Source of the DNA: a virus | Length of the DNA stretch: 41,689 nucleotides | Virus record (IMG/VR): IMGVR_UViG_3300045283_000328 | Location: 1-41,689 of that record | Reading direction: 5' to 3' (one strand) | Shown here: positions 29,612-37,541 of the stretch, in pieces | Numbering within the stretch: the first letter of the stretch is position 1 | Layout: each line of letters begins with the position of its first letter | Notes under the pieces: model-generated | Seen by the model: only the letters and a program-made list of their open reading frames with translations | Databases searched by the model: none | What the model was told of the DNA's origin: nothing | Made by a program: the position numbers and the translations under genes

Positions 29612-30298
29612 CTACTCCGTGCCGGCCAGGCCGTCAGGGTCAGCGCCACGGGGACCGAGGTCCGTCTTCGACGGCGACTCGCCCAGCCCGTTGTTCGCGC
29701 CGCTGGTGCGCGAGTCCTCACGGACGGGCGTGATGGCCCTGACCGTCTTCGACTTCTTCCCGGCCAGGGGGACGTACTCCACGCACTTGATCTTGATGAC
29801 CCGGGTCTGCGGCACGGGTCCCATCTCCGGGACGGACACGCCGATCACGACGACGGCGTTGATGCCCCAGAGGTCGAGGGCGGGGTGGGAGATCGCGACC
29901 GCGAGCTTGGCAGCCTCCGTCTTCTTCGCCGGCTTCGTCCAGATCTGCGCGGCGATGACCTGGAAGAACGACCACTGCTCCCGGGTCCACAGCAGGCACT
30001 CGACCTCGATCGGTCCGGGGATGTAGCCGTTGACCGTGATGACGGCGCCGTCGGAGCCGCCGGACTTCTTCTTGTCGAACGCCAGCGTCGGGAGGCCGCG
30101 CACCTTGCAGAGCCCCGGGAGCGGCTGGCCGCTGACGTACACGAGGTCCCACGGGTTGGTCGCGAACGTCGGACCGGAACCGTTGAGCTGGGTGAACTCC
30201 TCGATGCTCCCCGGCTCCTGACTGGAGACGATCTGCTCCGGGTCCCAGTAGTCGATCTCACCGGCGCTTGACGGGGCGGGCCTGAGCGCGAGGGTCAT
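29612..30298 (-). CDS. Putative tail/baseplate protein (gpN-position, 228 aa)
   Basis: The ATG at 30298 overlaps the tape-measure stop (ATGA). The central region is beta-rich (FDKKKSGGSDGAVITVNGYI, EVECLLWTREQWSFFQVIAA, NAVVVIGVSVPEMGPVPQTR), with VIKIKCVEYVPLAGKKSKTV near the end and a disordered tail. It lies where Mu has gpN, between tape measure and hub. Probably a tube-to-baseplate connector. Confidence 0.6.
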   Translation of the reverse strand: MTLALRPAPSSAGEIDYWDPEQIVSSQEPGSIEEFTQLNGSGPTFATNPWDLVYVSGQPLPGLCKVRGLPTLAFDKKKSGGSDGAVITVNGYIPGPIEVECLLWTREQWSFFQVIAAQIWTKPAKKTEAAKLAVAISHPALDLWGINAVVVIGVSVPEMGPVPQTRVIKIKCVEYVPLAGKKSKTVRAITPVREDSRTSGANNGLGESPSKTDLGPRGADPDGLAGTE

Positions 30299-32079
30299 CG
30301 TGAGCTACCAGTCTGCATCGCCAGCTGCTCGAGCGCACTCTGGATCATGCCGGGGACGATCTCCTTCGTCTTCTCGGCGATCTGGTCGGGGATGCTCTCC
30401 ATGTCCGCGCCGCCCCCGCTGATCTCGTTCCGCTGCTGGAGGATGACCTGGATCGTCGGAGTCCCACCGCCGCCGCCAGCCCCGCCGCCGGCGCCGGGGA
30501 GAGCGGGCTCCGTCATCCGGCGGAAGGCGTTGTCCACCATGGCGGCGCTGTCCTCGACGCCGCTGGCGAAGCCCTCGGCGACGTCCATGCCCAGCTCCGC
30601 GAACAGCTGCGACGGGGAGTGCGTCTTCGTCTTCTTGCGGAACCCCTCCTCCACCGCGCTGCCGAACTGGTCGCCGACCATCCTGAACGCGGGCGCCCCG
30701 CCCTGGGCGGCGCCGGCCGCGAGGTCGTCCATCATGTTGTGCTTGAACTCGCCCGTCTTCATCCGGCGCGCCAACTCCGCCTTCGCCTTGCTGAGGTCGA
30801 AGTTCTCCGGCACGCGCGCGCCGCGGGACGGTCCTCCGTACTCACGCCGCGCCAGCTCGTCAGTGAACTTCTCGACGCCCATGAAGTTGACCACCTTCTC
30901 GAACGCTCCGAACGCGGTGCTAGCCGCGTGGTAGAGAGCCTCCAGCGCGTGGATGACCGGGCCGATCGCTGAGCTGATCGTGGTCATGGCGCCGGACACC
31001 TGGCTCGCGATCCCCTTCAGGTCGACGCCCTCCAGCTCCGTGCCGAGGGTGTCGATGATGCTGGTCAGGCCGGCGAAGATCCTCTGACCGCTCTCGCTCT
31101 CTGGTGAGAACGCGTCCGCCATGCGACCGACGAAGTCGGAGATCGCGGCGTAGCCCTTCGTGCCGGACAGCTTCTCACCGAGCAGCTCCGGGATCTCCTT
31201 CAGGTTCTTGAGCCGGACGTTGAAGGTCTTCTCCATGTCGGCGCCGGCGCCGCCGAGCGCTTTGCCCGTCTTGTTGGTGATGACCGTGTAGAGGCTGTTG
31301 AGGGAGGCGCCGACGTCGACCTTCCCCTTGTCCATCTGCTTCTTCAGCGAGGTGACGCCGATCCCCGTCTCCTTGGATAGCTCGTCGAAGAACGTCTTCT
31401 GGCTGATGCCGAACGGTCGCAGCGCGCGCGCGTCGAGCTTCCCCGAGGTCATGAGCCGGCGGAGCGCACCCATCGCGGCGTCGGCGCCGGCCTCCGGGTT
31501 GGCGGACATCGAGGCGAGGTCGATCAGCGCCTCGTTCGCGCGCGCCAGGTCCCCGCCCTTAAAGCCAGACTTCGCCAGCTCCAGGTTCATGTTCTTGAGC
31601 TGGTGCTGGGTGAACTCCGTGTGGTGCCCGATCTTCTCGATGTACCCGAGCGTCTCCTCCGCAGCTTCCTCGCCGAGTGAGTTGCGGAACGCGATGCCGA
31701 AGCGCTCCTGCTTCCGGGCGGCGTCCAGCATCTCCTCCCCGAGCGCGAAGACCTCGTGGGCCAGTTCCCCCGGCAGCTCCAGGAGCCTCTGCGTCCCCTC
31801 GCGGATGAACTCGAACTCGGCGATCTCCTTCGCCTTGTGGAGGAACGGCTCCATGCCCTGGTGGACGACGCGCTGGAGGGCGCCCATGAGGCCGTTAGCG
31901 TGGCCACCGTGGTCGTCGTGGGCCTTGCTGACCTTCCGGGTGTTCTCCTCGATGTGGCCGAGGTGGACCCCCAGGAGGTTCATCGTCTGGTCCAGCTTCC
32001 CGAGGACGCTGTCCATCCGCGTCCCGCCGGAGGTGTCGGCGTCGACCTTGAGGTCCCACTCCAGGGTCTCGTCAGCCAC
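30295..32079 (-). CDS. Tail tape measure protein
   Basis: 594 residues, rich in Ala and long helices, with a hydrophobic central stretch (GIASQVSGAMTTISSAIGPV IHALEALYHAAS) and coiled-coil N-terminus. The position directly after the frameshifted chaperone pair is diagnostic. By the usual ~1.5 angstrom per residue rule the tail would be about 90 nm long (inference). The ATG at 32079 overlaps the end of the frameshift extension. Confidence 0.85.
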   Translation of the reverse strand: MADETLEWDLKVDADTSGGTRMDSVLGKLDQTMNLLGVHLGHIEENTRKVSKAHDDHGGHANGLMGALQRVVHQGMEPFLHKAKEIAEFEFIREGTQRLLELPGELAHEVFALGEEMLDAARKQERFGIAFRNSLGEEAAEETLGYIEKIGHHTEFTQHQLKNMNLELAKSGFKGGDLARANEALIDLASMSANPEAGADAAMGALRRLMTSGKLDARALRPFGISQKTFFDELSKETGIGVTSLKKQMDKGKVDVGASLNSLYTVITNKTGKALGGAGADMEKTFNVRLKNLKEIPELLGEKLSGTKGYAAISDFVGRMADAFSPESESGQRIFAGLTSIIDTLGTELEGVDLKGIASQVSGAMTTISSAIGPVIHALEALYHAASTAFGAFEKVVNFMGVEKFTDELARREYGGPSRGARVPENFDLSKAKAELARRMKTGEFKHNMMDDLAAGAAQGGAPAFRMVGDQFGSAVEEGFRKKTKTHSPSQLFAELGMDVAEGFASGVEDSAAMVDNAFRRMTEPALPGAGGGAGGGGGTPTIQVILQQRNEISGGGADMESIPDQIAEKTKEIVPGMIQSALEQLAMQTGSSR

Positions 32080-32634
32080 CGGAGCCCTCCTCGTCCTCGT
32101 CGCGGACCGGAGCTGAGGTCGTCGCCTCCTGGCGAGCCGACAGCCGGCGCGCGATGAGGTCCAGGTTCACGAAGGCGTTGGCGACCGCCTGGACGCCGAG
32201 CATCTTGTCGAGGTCATCCGTGTCGACCTCCCAGAGCTTGGCCAGCGCGTCGGCGGTGGCGAACACCCGCGGCCGGATGTACTCCAGCCGCTCTAGAGTT
32301 TTTTTACGCTGAACTCGGCGCGCGAGCCCGTCAGCTTGAGGAGGTACTTGCAGACCGACTCGACCAGGCCGGGCTCGGTCTTGAACTTCGCCAGCACCTC
32401 CTGGGGTGACGGGAAGACGACGTGGCTGAGGGCGAAGGCGCGGTTGACCGGAAAGAGGTCGTCGCCCGCGGCGCTCTGCTGCGCGCGGTAGGACTGGAAG
32501 TCCCCGGACTTCGGCGTCCTGACGACCCACTCGATCTCGAACTCCTCGTTCTCGAAGACCCTCAGGGTCTCGGTCGGGAACTTGGCCTTCAGCTCGTCTG
32601 CGTCGTACGGTTTCGGGGCGGCGGTGGTGTCCAT
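32072..32634 (-). CDS. Tail assembly chaperone, -1 frameshift fusion product (187 aa)
   Basis: Reading from the ATG at 32634, a -1 slip on seven A residues (32299-32305) joins residue 112 to TLERLEYIRPRVFATADALA and another 55 residues, ending at 32072. The extension has no start of its own and keeps G/C-rich third positions throughout, so it is coding. This matches lambda G/GT and Mu gp41/42 logic, in which a short and a frameshifted chaperone guide tube polymerisation on the tape measure. Confidence 0.8.
32293..32634 (-). CDS. Tail assembly chaperone, short product (113 aa)
   Basis: ATG at 32634 after a short gap. It reads MDTTAAPKPYDADELKAKFP, FENEEFEIEWVVRTPKSGDF, VFPSPQEVLAKFKTEPGLVE, and stops a codon after the slippery run. 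The position between tube and tape measure is that of the lambda G / Mu gp41 chaperone. Most ribosomes should make this form, and a minority the 187-residue fusion. Confidence 0.85.
   Translation of the reverse strand: MDTTAAPKPYDADELKAKFPTETLRVFENEEFEIEWVVRTPKSGDFQSYRAQQSAAGDDLFPVNRAFALSHVVFPSPQEVLAKFKTEPGLVESVCKYLLKLTGSRAEFSVKKL
32299..32305 (-). promoter_or_regulatory. Programmed -1 frameshift slippery site (A7)
   Basis: The minus strand reads GTA AAA AAA CTC TAG in the zero frame, giving A_AAA_AAA as slippery heptamer with a stop one sense codon later. A -1 shift continues as ACT CTA GAG CGG. Runs of seven A are very rare in this GC-rich sequence, which supports selection for slippage. 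Confidence 0.85.
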
Positions 32635-32695
32635 GCCCCGAGGATAGACACAGACCGTGCGCCGCCGCAATGCCGAGCACGGCCGTTACCCTTCC
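32635..32695 (-). other. Short intergenic region before the chaperone gene
   Basis: A 61-nt gap between the tube stop (32696) and the chaperone ATG. An imperfect hairpin can form from CCGTGC and GCACGG on the minus strand, with a loop of about 16 nt. No clear promoter is visible. It may tune tube versus chaperone levels. Confidence 0.3.
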
Positions 32696-33172
32696 CTACG
32701 GGGAGATCGGGACCGCCAGGTAAGCGCCGTTCTCGTTGATGTCGAGCATCTTGAACGTCAGCTTCTGGGTCGTGCCGTCCGTCCCCTGCTGGTTCGATCG
32801 CTGCGACTTGGTGATGCGGACGTTGCGCAGGATGTCGGTCACGATCGGCGACTCGAACTCGTGGTACTGCACCACGATGTCGAAGAAGGTCTCGCCGTAG
32901 CCGATGCCGCCGGCGCCGAGGGTCCGCTTCAGGATCTCCCACGCCGCCAGGTAGACCTCGGCGTCGCCGCTGGTCGTGTGGTTGCCGCGGGTGAAGCCCA
33001 GGACGTGGGGGTCGCTCCCGCGGATCTCCCCCGGCTCCAGGTCGGCCTCGTAGTTGATGGCCTTGAACGTGATGAGCGGGACGGGGATGTCCGCGAAGTA
33101 GACCTCCACCGACGCGAACGAGTAGGCGTGCCCGTTCACGAGCGGGAAGAGAGCGGTGATAGAGGGCGGCAT
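32696..33172 (-). CDS. Tail tube protein (Mu gpM-like)
   Basis: 158 residues. It reads SFASVEVYFADIPVPLITFK, then GEIRGSDPHVLGFTRGNHTT, SGDAEVYLAAWEILKRTLGA, and FDIVVQYHEFESPIVTDILR. This matches the tube fold (two beta sheets, one helix) in the Mu M position just after the sheath. It forms the inner tail tube. Confidence 0.8.
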   Translation of the reverse strand: MPPSITALFPLVNGHAYSFASVEVYFADIPVPLITFKAINYEADLEPGEIRGSDPHVLGFTRGNHTTSGDAEVYLAAWEILKRTLGAGGIGYGETFFDIVVQYHEFESPIVTDILRNVRITKSQRSNQQGTDGTTQKLTFKMLDINENGAYLAVPISP

Positions 33173-33184
33173 CGTTGGGTCTCC

Positions 33185-34855
33185 TTACCCGGCGGCCGGG
33201 TTGCTGAAGCCGATCTGGGTGTCGATCACCTCCGCGGTGAACAGCGGCACCACCGACACCGTCACGGGCAGCGTCGAGGTGCTGAGGATGTTGGCGCCCC
33301 GGTCGACGGTCGCCGTCGCGGCCGACGCGTTCGCCGGCACCAGGCCGTTGGACAGCTTGGCGTTGACCTTCCTCTCGAACGCGGAGGCGTCGCGCTCGTC
33401 GATGAACCCGGTGTCCGGGTCGACGCGGAAGGACCCGTTGAGGTACGGCAGCTCGGCCCGGCGCGTGATCTGGCAGGCGAGGTTCATGACCCGGATGCGC
33501 TGCACCAGGTTGAAGTCGCTGCCCGGCGAGCACATCAGCAACCCGTGCGTCAGGAAGTACCCGGGCTCCCCGGGGAACTGGCGCGGGGTGGTGAAGCGGC
33601 CGCCGTCCAGGACGGTCGGGTCGAAGCCGGTCGACCCGAAGTTCGGGTAGATCCCCCTCGTGCTGGGGAGCGGCCCGCGGTCGAAGAAGCCGGCGTCCTC
33701 GCTCGGGATGATCGCCGCCAGCCGGCCCGCGTACTCCCAGGCGTTGTTCCGCCGGAAGATGCGCCCCGACAGCGGGCTCTGGACGGCCAGGTCCCCGCAG
33801 CAGGAGCTGACCCGGATGGAGACGAAGTTCTGGAACGCCGTGACGATCGTGGTGTCCACCTCGACGATCGGCGTCTCGTGGATCGCGAACACGAACAGGT
33901 ACGCGAGGAACGCGAGGTTCATCTGCGTGGCCAGGACGCCCGCGATGGTCGCGGCGCCCGCGGCGTTGGCGGCCGCCCCCACCAGGTGGAGGAAGCCCCA
34001 CGCGACCGGGGAGCCGAGCGCCACCGCGCACGCGTTCGTGACGTCCGTGCCGTTGAAGCCGGCGGTCGTCGTCGTGAACGTGTAGAGGTCACCCACCACG
34101 AACGCGGACGCGAACGTGAGGACGACCCCGGTGTTGGGCGGCTGGAACGCCCCGCCCGACGGGATGAGGATCGCGCCGGACTTGTTGTTGCCGCCGTCCA
34201 TCGAGACCTCGAACTGCCCAGTGCCCGGGGCGCCGGCCAGGTCGACCGAGACCTGGACGTTGTAGGCGTCCAGCGGGCTCGACGCCTGCGTGATCCAGCC
34301 GGCCGTGCCGGCGCCGACCACCGTGACCGCGCCGAGCGTGGAGACCGTCCACACGTCGTTGAGCGTGTAGGTGTGGTCCGTGATCGTCAGGGTCGTGAGC
34401 GTCCCCGGGACCACGTAGGTGAACGTGCCGGCCGTGGACGGGACGGGCGTCCCGTAGACGCCGCCACCCAGGGAGATCGCGAACTGGAAGACGCCACCGA
34501 CGCCGCCGGTGGTGATCTTCAGCTGCACGGTCTGGCGCGGCGCGAACGACACCGTCACCGTGCCGGCGCCGGTCCCCGTGTGGACGACGCCGGGGGACAC
34601 GATGCCGCCGGCCGCGCTCGGGTTGATCGGCAGGCAGAGGATCGGACCACCGGCCGCCGCCATCGCGACGGCGGCGGCCTCCACGAGCGGCCCCTGGCCG
34701 AGCGTGGTCGTGAGCGTCCCCGGGTTGGAGATGACGTAGATCGTCCCGACGACCCCGTCGGAGCAGACGCCGACCTTGACCTGGGTGTTGGCGGAGGACG
34801 CCGGGAGCTGGGCGAGCCCCCCGTCCTTCACCGTGATCTTGACGTTGGGGATCAT
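33185..34855 (-). CDS. Contractile tail sheath protein (DUF2586/Mu gpL-like)
   Basis: 556 residues. The start MIPNVKITVKDGGLAQLPAS and GVCSDGVVGTIYVISNPGTL are typical of DUF2586-type sheaths. The C-terminal third has GSDFNLVQRIRVMNLACQIT and FERKVNAKLSNGLVPANASA. Thr/Gly/Val-rich beta insertions fill the middle and may be surface domains. A sheath plus tube proves a contractile (myo-) tail. The ATG at 34855 overlaps the upstream stop. Confidence 0.85.
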   Translation of the reverse strand: MIPNVKITVKDGGLAQLPASSANTQVKVGVCSDGVVGTIYVISNPGTLTTTLGQGPLVEAAAVAMAAAGGPILCLPINPSAAGGIVSPGVVHTGTGAGTVTVSFAPRQTVQLKITTGGVGGVFQFAISLGGGVYGTPVPSTAGTFTYVVPGTLTTLTITDHTYTLNDVWTVSTLGAVTVVGAGTAGWITQASSPLDAYNVQVSVDLAGAPGTGQFEVSMDGGNNKSGAILIPSGGAFQPPNTGVVLTFASAFVVGDLYTFTTTTAGFNGTDVTNACAVALGSPVAWGFLHLVGAAANAAGAATIAGVLATQMNLAFLAYLFVFAIHETPIVEVDTTIVTAFQNFVSIRVSSCCGDLAVQSPLSGRIFRRNNAWEYAGRLAAIIPSEDAGFFDRGPLPSTRGIYPNFGSTGFDPTVLDGGRFTTPRQFPGEPGYFLTHGLLMCSPGSDFNLVQRIRVMNLACQITRRAELPYLNGSFRVDPDTGFIDERDASAFERKVNAKLSNGLVPANASAATATVDRGANILSTSTLPVTVSVVPLFTAEVIDTQIGFSNPAAG

Positions 34856-35289
34856 CGGCAGATTACCTCCGCATCGGGGCCGTACGCCTTCTTCACCGCG
34901 GCCAGGAACTCAGCCTCGGTCATCTCGTGGCCCTGCACCCAGTTGTTGTGCAGCTTCGCCGCGTAGAAGTGGATGAACTTCGGGTTGTGCTTCGGCGCGA
35001 CCTCTCCGGAGCGGGCCATCGAGACGCGGACGCTGCGCTGTCCGCGCGCGCCGGGGGGGAGCTTCAGCGCGCCGCCGGGGTGGACCTCCGGCAGCATCCC
35101 GTGCTTCGTCGCCCAGTCTTCGACCGAGCGCTTCTCTGCCGCGGCGGCCGCGGCCGCGACGGGGTCGGGGGTCGCGATCGGGTCGGCGGGCACGGGCTGC
35201 TCGAGCTTCTCGCCCGGGTGGCGCGTGTCCACCGGGGTCGGGATCGGGTCCGCGGGGACCGGCTGCTTGTTCTTGTCCTTGGTTTCCAT
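34852..35289 (-). CDS. Hypothetical structural-cluster protein with PVPADPI repeats (145 aa)
   Basis: The N-terminal ~45 residues carry the repeat QPVPADPIPTPVDTRHPGEK / QPVPADPIATPDP, then an Ala run. The C-terminal half is compact: FIHFYAAKLHNNWVQGHEMT, EAEFLAAVKKAYGPDAEVI. The ATG at 35289 overlaps the upstream stop. It lies where Mu has small tail genes before the sheath. Function unknown. Confidence 0.65.
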   Translation of the reverse strand: METKDKNKQPVPADPIPTPVDTRHPGEKLEQPVPADPIATPDPVAAAAAAAEKRSVEDWATKHGMLPEVHPGGALKLPPGARGQRSVRVSMARSGEVAPKHNPKFIHFYAAKLHNNWVQGHEMTEAEFLAAVKKAYGPDAEVICR

Positions 35290-35843
35290 CACGCTCCTTG
35301 GGCAACGATCGGCATCGCGGTGACCTCGGCCAGCGTGTCCGCCTCGCGGGTCCAGGCCAGGTGGAGCTGGACGCCGACGATGACGAGGGTCCCGCGGCGC
35401 TGCGACGACGCCTGGGCCTTCGTCCAGTCCTCCGACGTCGCGGCGTACGACCCCCACGTCTCCTCGTGGACCGCGGCGACGAGGTGGTTCACGAGCTGCT
35501 CCGCCGCGGTGACGTCCTTCTTCAGGTCGTGGTCCACGTTGGCGTCCTCGCGGAGCGCCCAGACGTGGACCTCGAACCCGAGGAGGCGGCGCCACAGCGG
35601 GCGCACGGTGGGCATGGAGCGGTCCGCGCTGCCGCCGGCGAACATGGACGGGTGGTCCGCCGCCGGCTTGATGTTGGCGTCCGTCGGCCCGCGGCGCGGC
35701 ACCCAGACGATCCGCGGCGCGTCCTCCTGGACGTGGAGCTGGTCCTCCCCGAACCGGAACGTCGGCACGGTGAGCCCCAGCCTCTGCAGCTTGTCGGCGA
35801 GGCGCGCGTTGATCGCCTCCGTGGTCTCGACCATGCCGTTCAC
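35289..35843 (-). CDS. Putative tail terminator/completion protein (184 aa)
   Basis: The GTG at 35843 overlaps the gpG-like stop and has GGGGAGG five bases upstream. An ATG at 35834 is the weaker choice. It contains LGFEVHVWALREDANVDHDL, DVTAAEQLVNHLVAAVHEET and RGTLVIVGVQLHLAWTREAD, an alpha/beta layout like gp37/tail terminator proteins. The position (between gpG-like and sheath) agrees. No signature motif is visible. Confidence 0.6.
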   Translation of the reverse strand: MNGMVETTEAINARLADKLQRLGLTVPTFRFGEDQLHVQEDAPRIVWVPRRGPTDANIKPAADHPSMFAGGSADRSMPTVRPLWRRLLGFEVHVWALREDANVDHDLKKDVTAAEQLVNHLVAAVHEETWGSYAATSEDWTKAQASSQRRGTLVIVGVQLHLAWTREADTLAEVTAMPIVAQGA

Positions 35844-36340
35844 GACTGCCTCCCCGTCAGCAGGCGCCGGAGGAAGTTGGACGCGTCCCGCTTGAGGGTG
35901 GGTCCCCAGTTTCCCAGGCCGCGCCGGGCGACCGGGAACATCATGCGCTGGGGGATGGTGACGACCTTGGCGAAGACCCGCTTGCCCCTGACGAAGAAGC
36001 TGAGGGCGGCGGCGGAGACGGGGTAGATCGTCTTGCCGTCCTGGTGGGTCTTCGGGTGGCCCTGGTCGAGCGTGATCGAGAAGCCGTCCGGCTTCTGGTT
36101 CGTGTGGGCGCTCGCCGCCATGTGGCCGTTCTTCCGGAGCGGCTGGCCGTCCCGGCTCTTGAGGGCCTCCCACTCCTTGCCGTAGGGGTCGACGCTGTTG
36201 ACGAAGCCGTTCTGCAGCTCCGTCGTCGCGCCGGCTGCCAGGACCTGGTGGAGCTCCGCGCGCGCCACCGGGCTGCCCAGGGCGCGGACGCGCATCCGGA
36301 GGCGGTTGAGAGCCCCGGGGTCCTTCTCCGTGAGCGGCAT
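35840..36340 (-). CDS. Mu gpG-like virion morphogenesis/tail completion protein (166 aa)
   Basis: ATG at 36340. It contains FVNSVDPYGKEWEALKSRDG, QPLRKNGHMAASAHTNQKPD, TIYPVSAAALSFFVRGKRVF and VVTIPQRMMFPVARRG. The 'D..G..W..L....G..L...G.L..S' pattern followed by 'P.R.f.g' is the phage virion morphogenesis family (Mu G). It connects head and tail. The frame stays open for 167 codons upstream, but those overlap the gp36-like gene and lack support. Confidence 0.8.
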   Translation of the reverse strand: MPLTEKDPGALNRLRMRVRALGSPVARAELHQVLAAGATTELQNGFVNSVDPYGKEWEALKSRDGQPLRKNGHMAASAHTNQKPDGFSITLDQGHPKTHQDGKTIYPVSAAALSFFVRGKRVFAKVVTIPQRMMFPVARRGLGNWGPTLKRDASNFLRRLLTGRQS

Positions 36341-36342
36341 GG

Positions 36343-36837
36343 TCAGTCCGTGGAGAACGGCCCGTTGCGGCTGGACGACGTCTGGTTCGGGCTGCGCCCC
36401 GAGTACCCGCGCTGCGAGGACGACGTCACCCGCGCCCGCGCGCGGCCGTGACCCTCGGTCGCGTTCGACGATGAGTCCGTGACGTCCGGCGTGATCTTGC
36501 CGTTCGCCACGAGGTCCGCCCAGCCCATGATCTGAGGTGGCACGCCGATGATCTCCCGGTACCGCTTCTCGAACAGCGGGTCCCCGACCGCGTCCGGGTT
36601 GTACCCGCGGGAGACCATGAGGTCGTACGCGGCGACGATCGCCGTCGCGCGCTTCACGTCCCCACCCACCTGCACGAGCGGGAGCGTGAACCTCGACCTG
36701 AAGTACCCGTCCAGGAGCCGACTCGCGTTGACCAGCGCCCGGTTCTTCTGGCTCTCCGTGAACGACGCCAGCGCAGACGCGTTGACGGCAGCGACGTCCA
36801 AGTCGCTGATCTCCGCGTACTGCGTGATGGTCGGCAT
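36343..36837 (-). CDS. Mu gp36-like protein (DUF1320)
   Basis: 164 residues. It contains PTITQYAEISDLDVAAVNAS, NASRLLDGYFRSRFTLPL and RATAIVAAYDLMVSRGYNPD, the 'D.A...i..yl..RY.lPl.....l......iA.y.L' pattern of DUF1320 proteins encoded after the Mu-type capsid gene. Probably a head-tail connector. The C-terminal ~35 residues are Ser/Arg-rich and look disordered. Confidence 0.85.
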   Translation of the reverse strand: MPTITQYAEISDLDVAAVNASALASFTESQKNRALVNASRLLDGYFRSRFTLPLVQVGGDVKRATAIVAAYDLMVSRGYNPDAVGDPLFEKRYREIIGVPPQIMGWADLVANGKITPDVTDSSSNATEGHGRARARVTSSSQRGYSGRSPNQTSSSRNGPFSTD

Positions 36838-36852
36838 GCACGGCTCCTCCGG

Positions 36853-37467
36853 TTACTTCTTCTTGTCGGCGGCGGCCTTCGCCGCGTCGCGGTTGCGGGC
36901 GGGCGGCGGGCGGCGGGCGGCGGGCGGCGACCCGTCGGCGCCGACCACGTCCTCCTCCTCGTCGACGTCGTCGTCCTGGTCGGGAGCCAGGCTGCCCGGG
37001 GTGACGGGCGGCGCCTCGCCGGTCTGGACCGGGGGGGTGACGCTGCCGGGCTTCTCGCCCAGGCGCTTGAGCGCCTCGTCGAGCTGCGCCCGGAGGAGGC
37101 CGTTCTCCGCGTCGAGGTTCGACACGTCAGCCCTGAGGGCCATGTTGTCGGCCCGGAGCTTGTCCGCCTCCTCGCGCGCGGCGGAGACCTCGGCCTCGCC
37201 GATCATCTCCGTGTCGGAGACGATGCGGAGCCGGGGGTTCTTCTTGACCGCGCGGTAGGACCGCTGGCCGATCACGGTCATGTCGTGGTCCATCTCCACG
37301 ACCTCCTCCTCACCGCGCTTGCGGCGGACGGGGACCAGCGGACCGTCGTCCTCCTGGTCCAGGACCTCCACCTTCACGGGGCTGCCTGACGGCCAGTAGC
37401 GGTGGGCTTCCCCGTGGCCGTTGAAGCCGGGCACGGGGACTGCCTGGATGAGGATGATCTTGGACAT
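36853..37467 (-). CDS. Coiled-coil protein after the capsid gene (204 aa)
   Basis: Residues 1-85 include SKIILIQAVPVPGFNGHGEA HRYWPSG and TVIGQRSYRAVKKNPRLRIV, a small beta domain. Residues about 90-140 are a coiled coil (REEADKLRADNMALRADVSN LDAENGLLRAQLDEALKRLG). The C-terminus is Pro/Asp/Lys-rich. It occupies the position of the Mu-like gp35-type gene, and the beta domain with KNPRLRI may be head-associated. Function unknown. Confidence 0.65.
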   Translation of the reverse strand: MSKIILIQAVPVPGFNGHGEAHRYWPSGSPVKVEVLDQEDDGPLVPVRRKRGEEEVVEMDHDMTVIGQRSYRAVKKNPRLRIVSDTEMIGEAEVSAAREEADKLRADNMALRADVSNLDAENGLLRAQLDEALKRLGEKPGSVTPPVQTGEAPPVTPGSLAPDQDDDVDEEEDVVGADGSPPAARRPPPARNRDAAKAAADKKK

Positions 37468-37478
37468 CGGTGTCTCCT

Positions 37479-37504
37479 GGGGCGGCGGTGGTTGGCGCCG
37501 CCCC
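37479..37504 (-). other. GC-rich intergenic hairpin, downstream of capsid
   Basis: A 9-bp perfect stem (GGGGCGGCG with CGCCGCCCC) with an 8-nt loop, in the 74-nt gap between the capsid stop and the next ATG. No U-tract follows. An AGGAG-type Shine-Dalgarno lies right after it. mRNA stabilisation or attenuation is likelier than full termination. Confidence 0.6.
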
Positions 37505-37541
37505 GGTTTCGCCGAGTCCGGGACGACGTCCTTCTGACTTC

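Noticed and set aside
32657-34966. A 769-codon plus-strand frame opposite the sheath and tube genes
   Set aside because: Arg/Val/Asp/Gly-rich low-complexity translation caused by third-position G/C bias on the other strand; it spans several convincing minus genes.
35840-36841. A 333-codon frame covering the gpG-like gene and the region of the gp36-like gene
   Set aside because: The first 167 codons overlap the well-supported DUF1320 gene and have poor composition; the gpG-like family match starts at the internal ATG at 36340.
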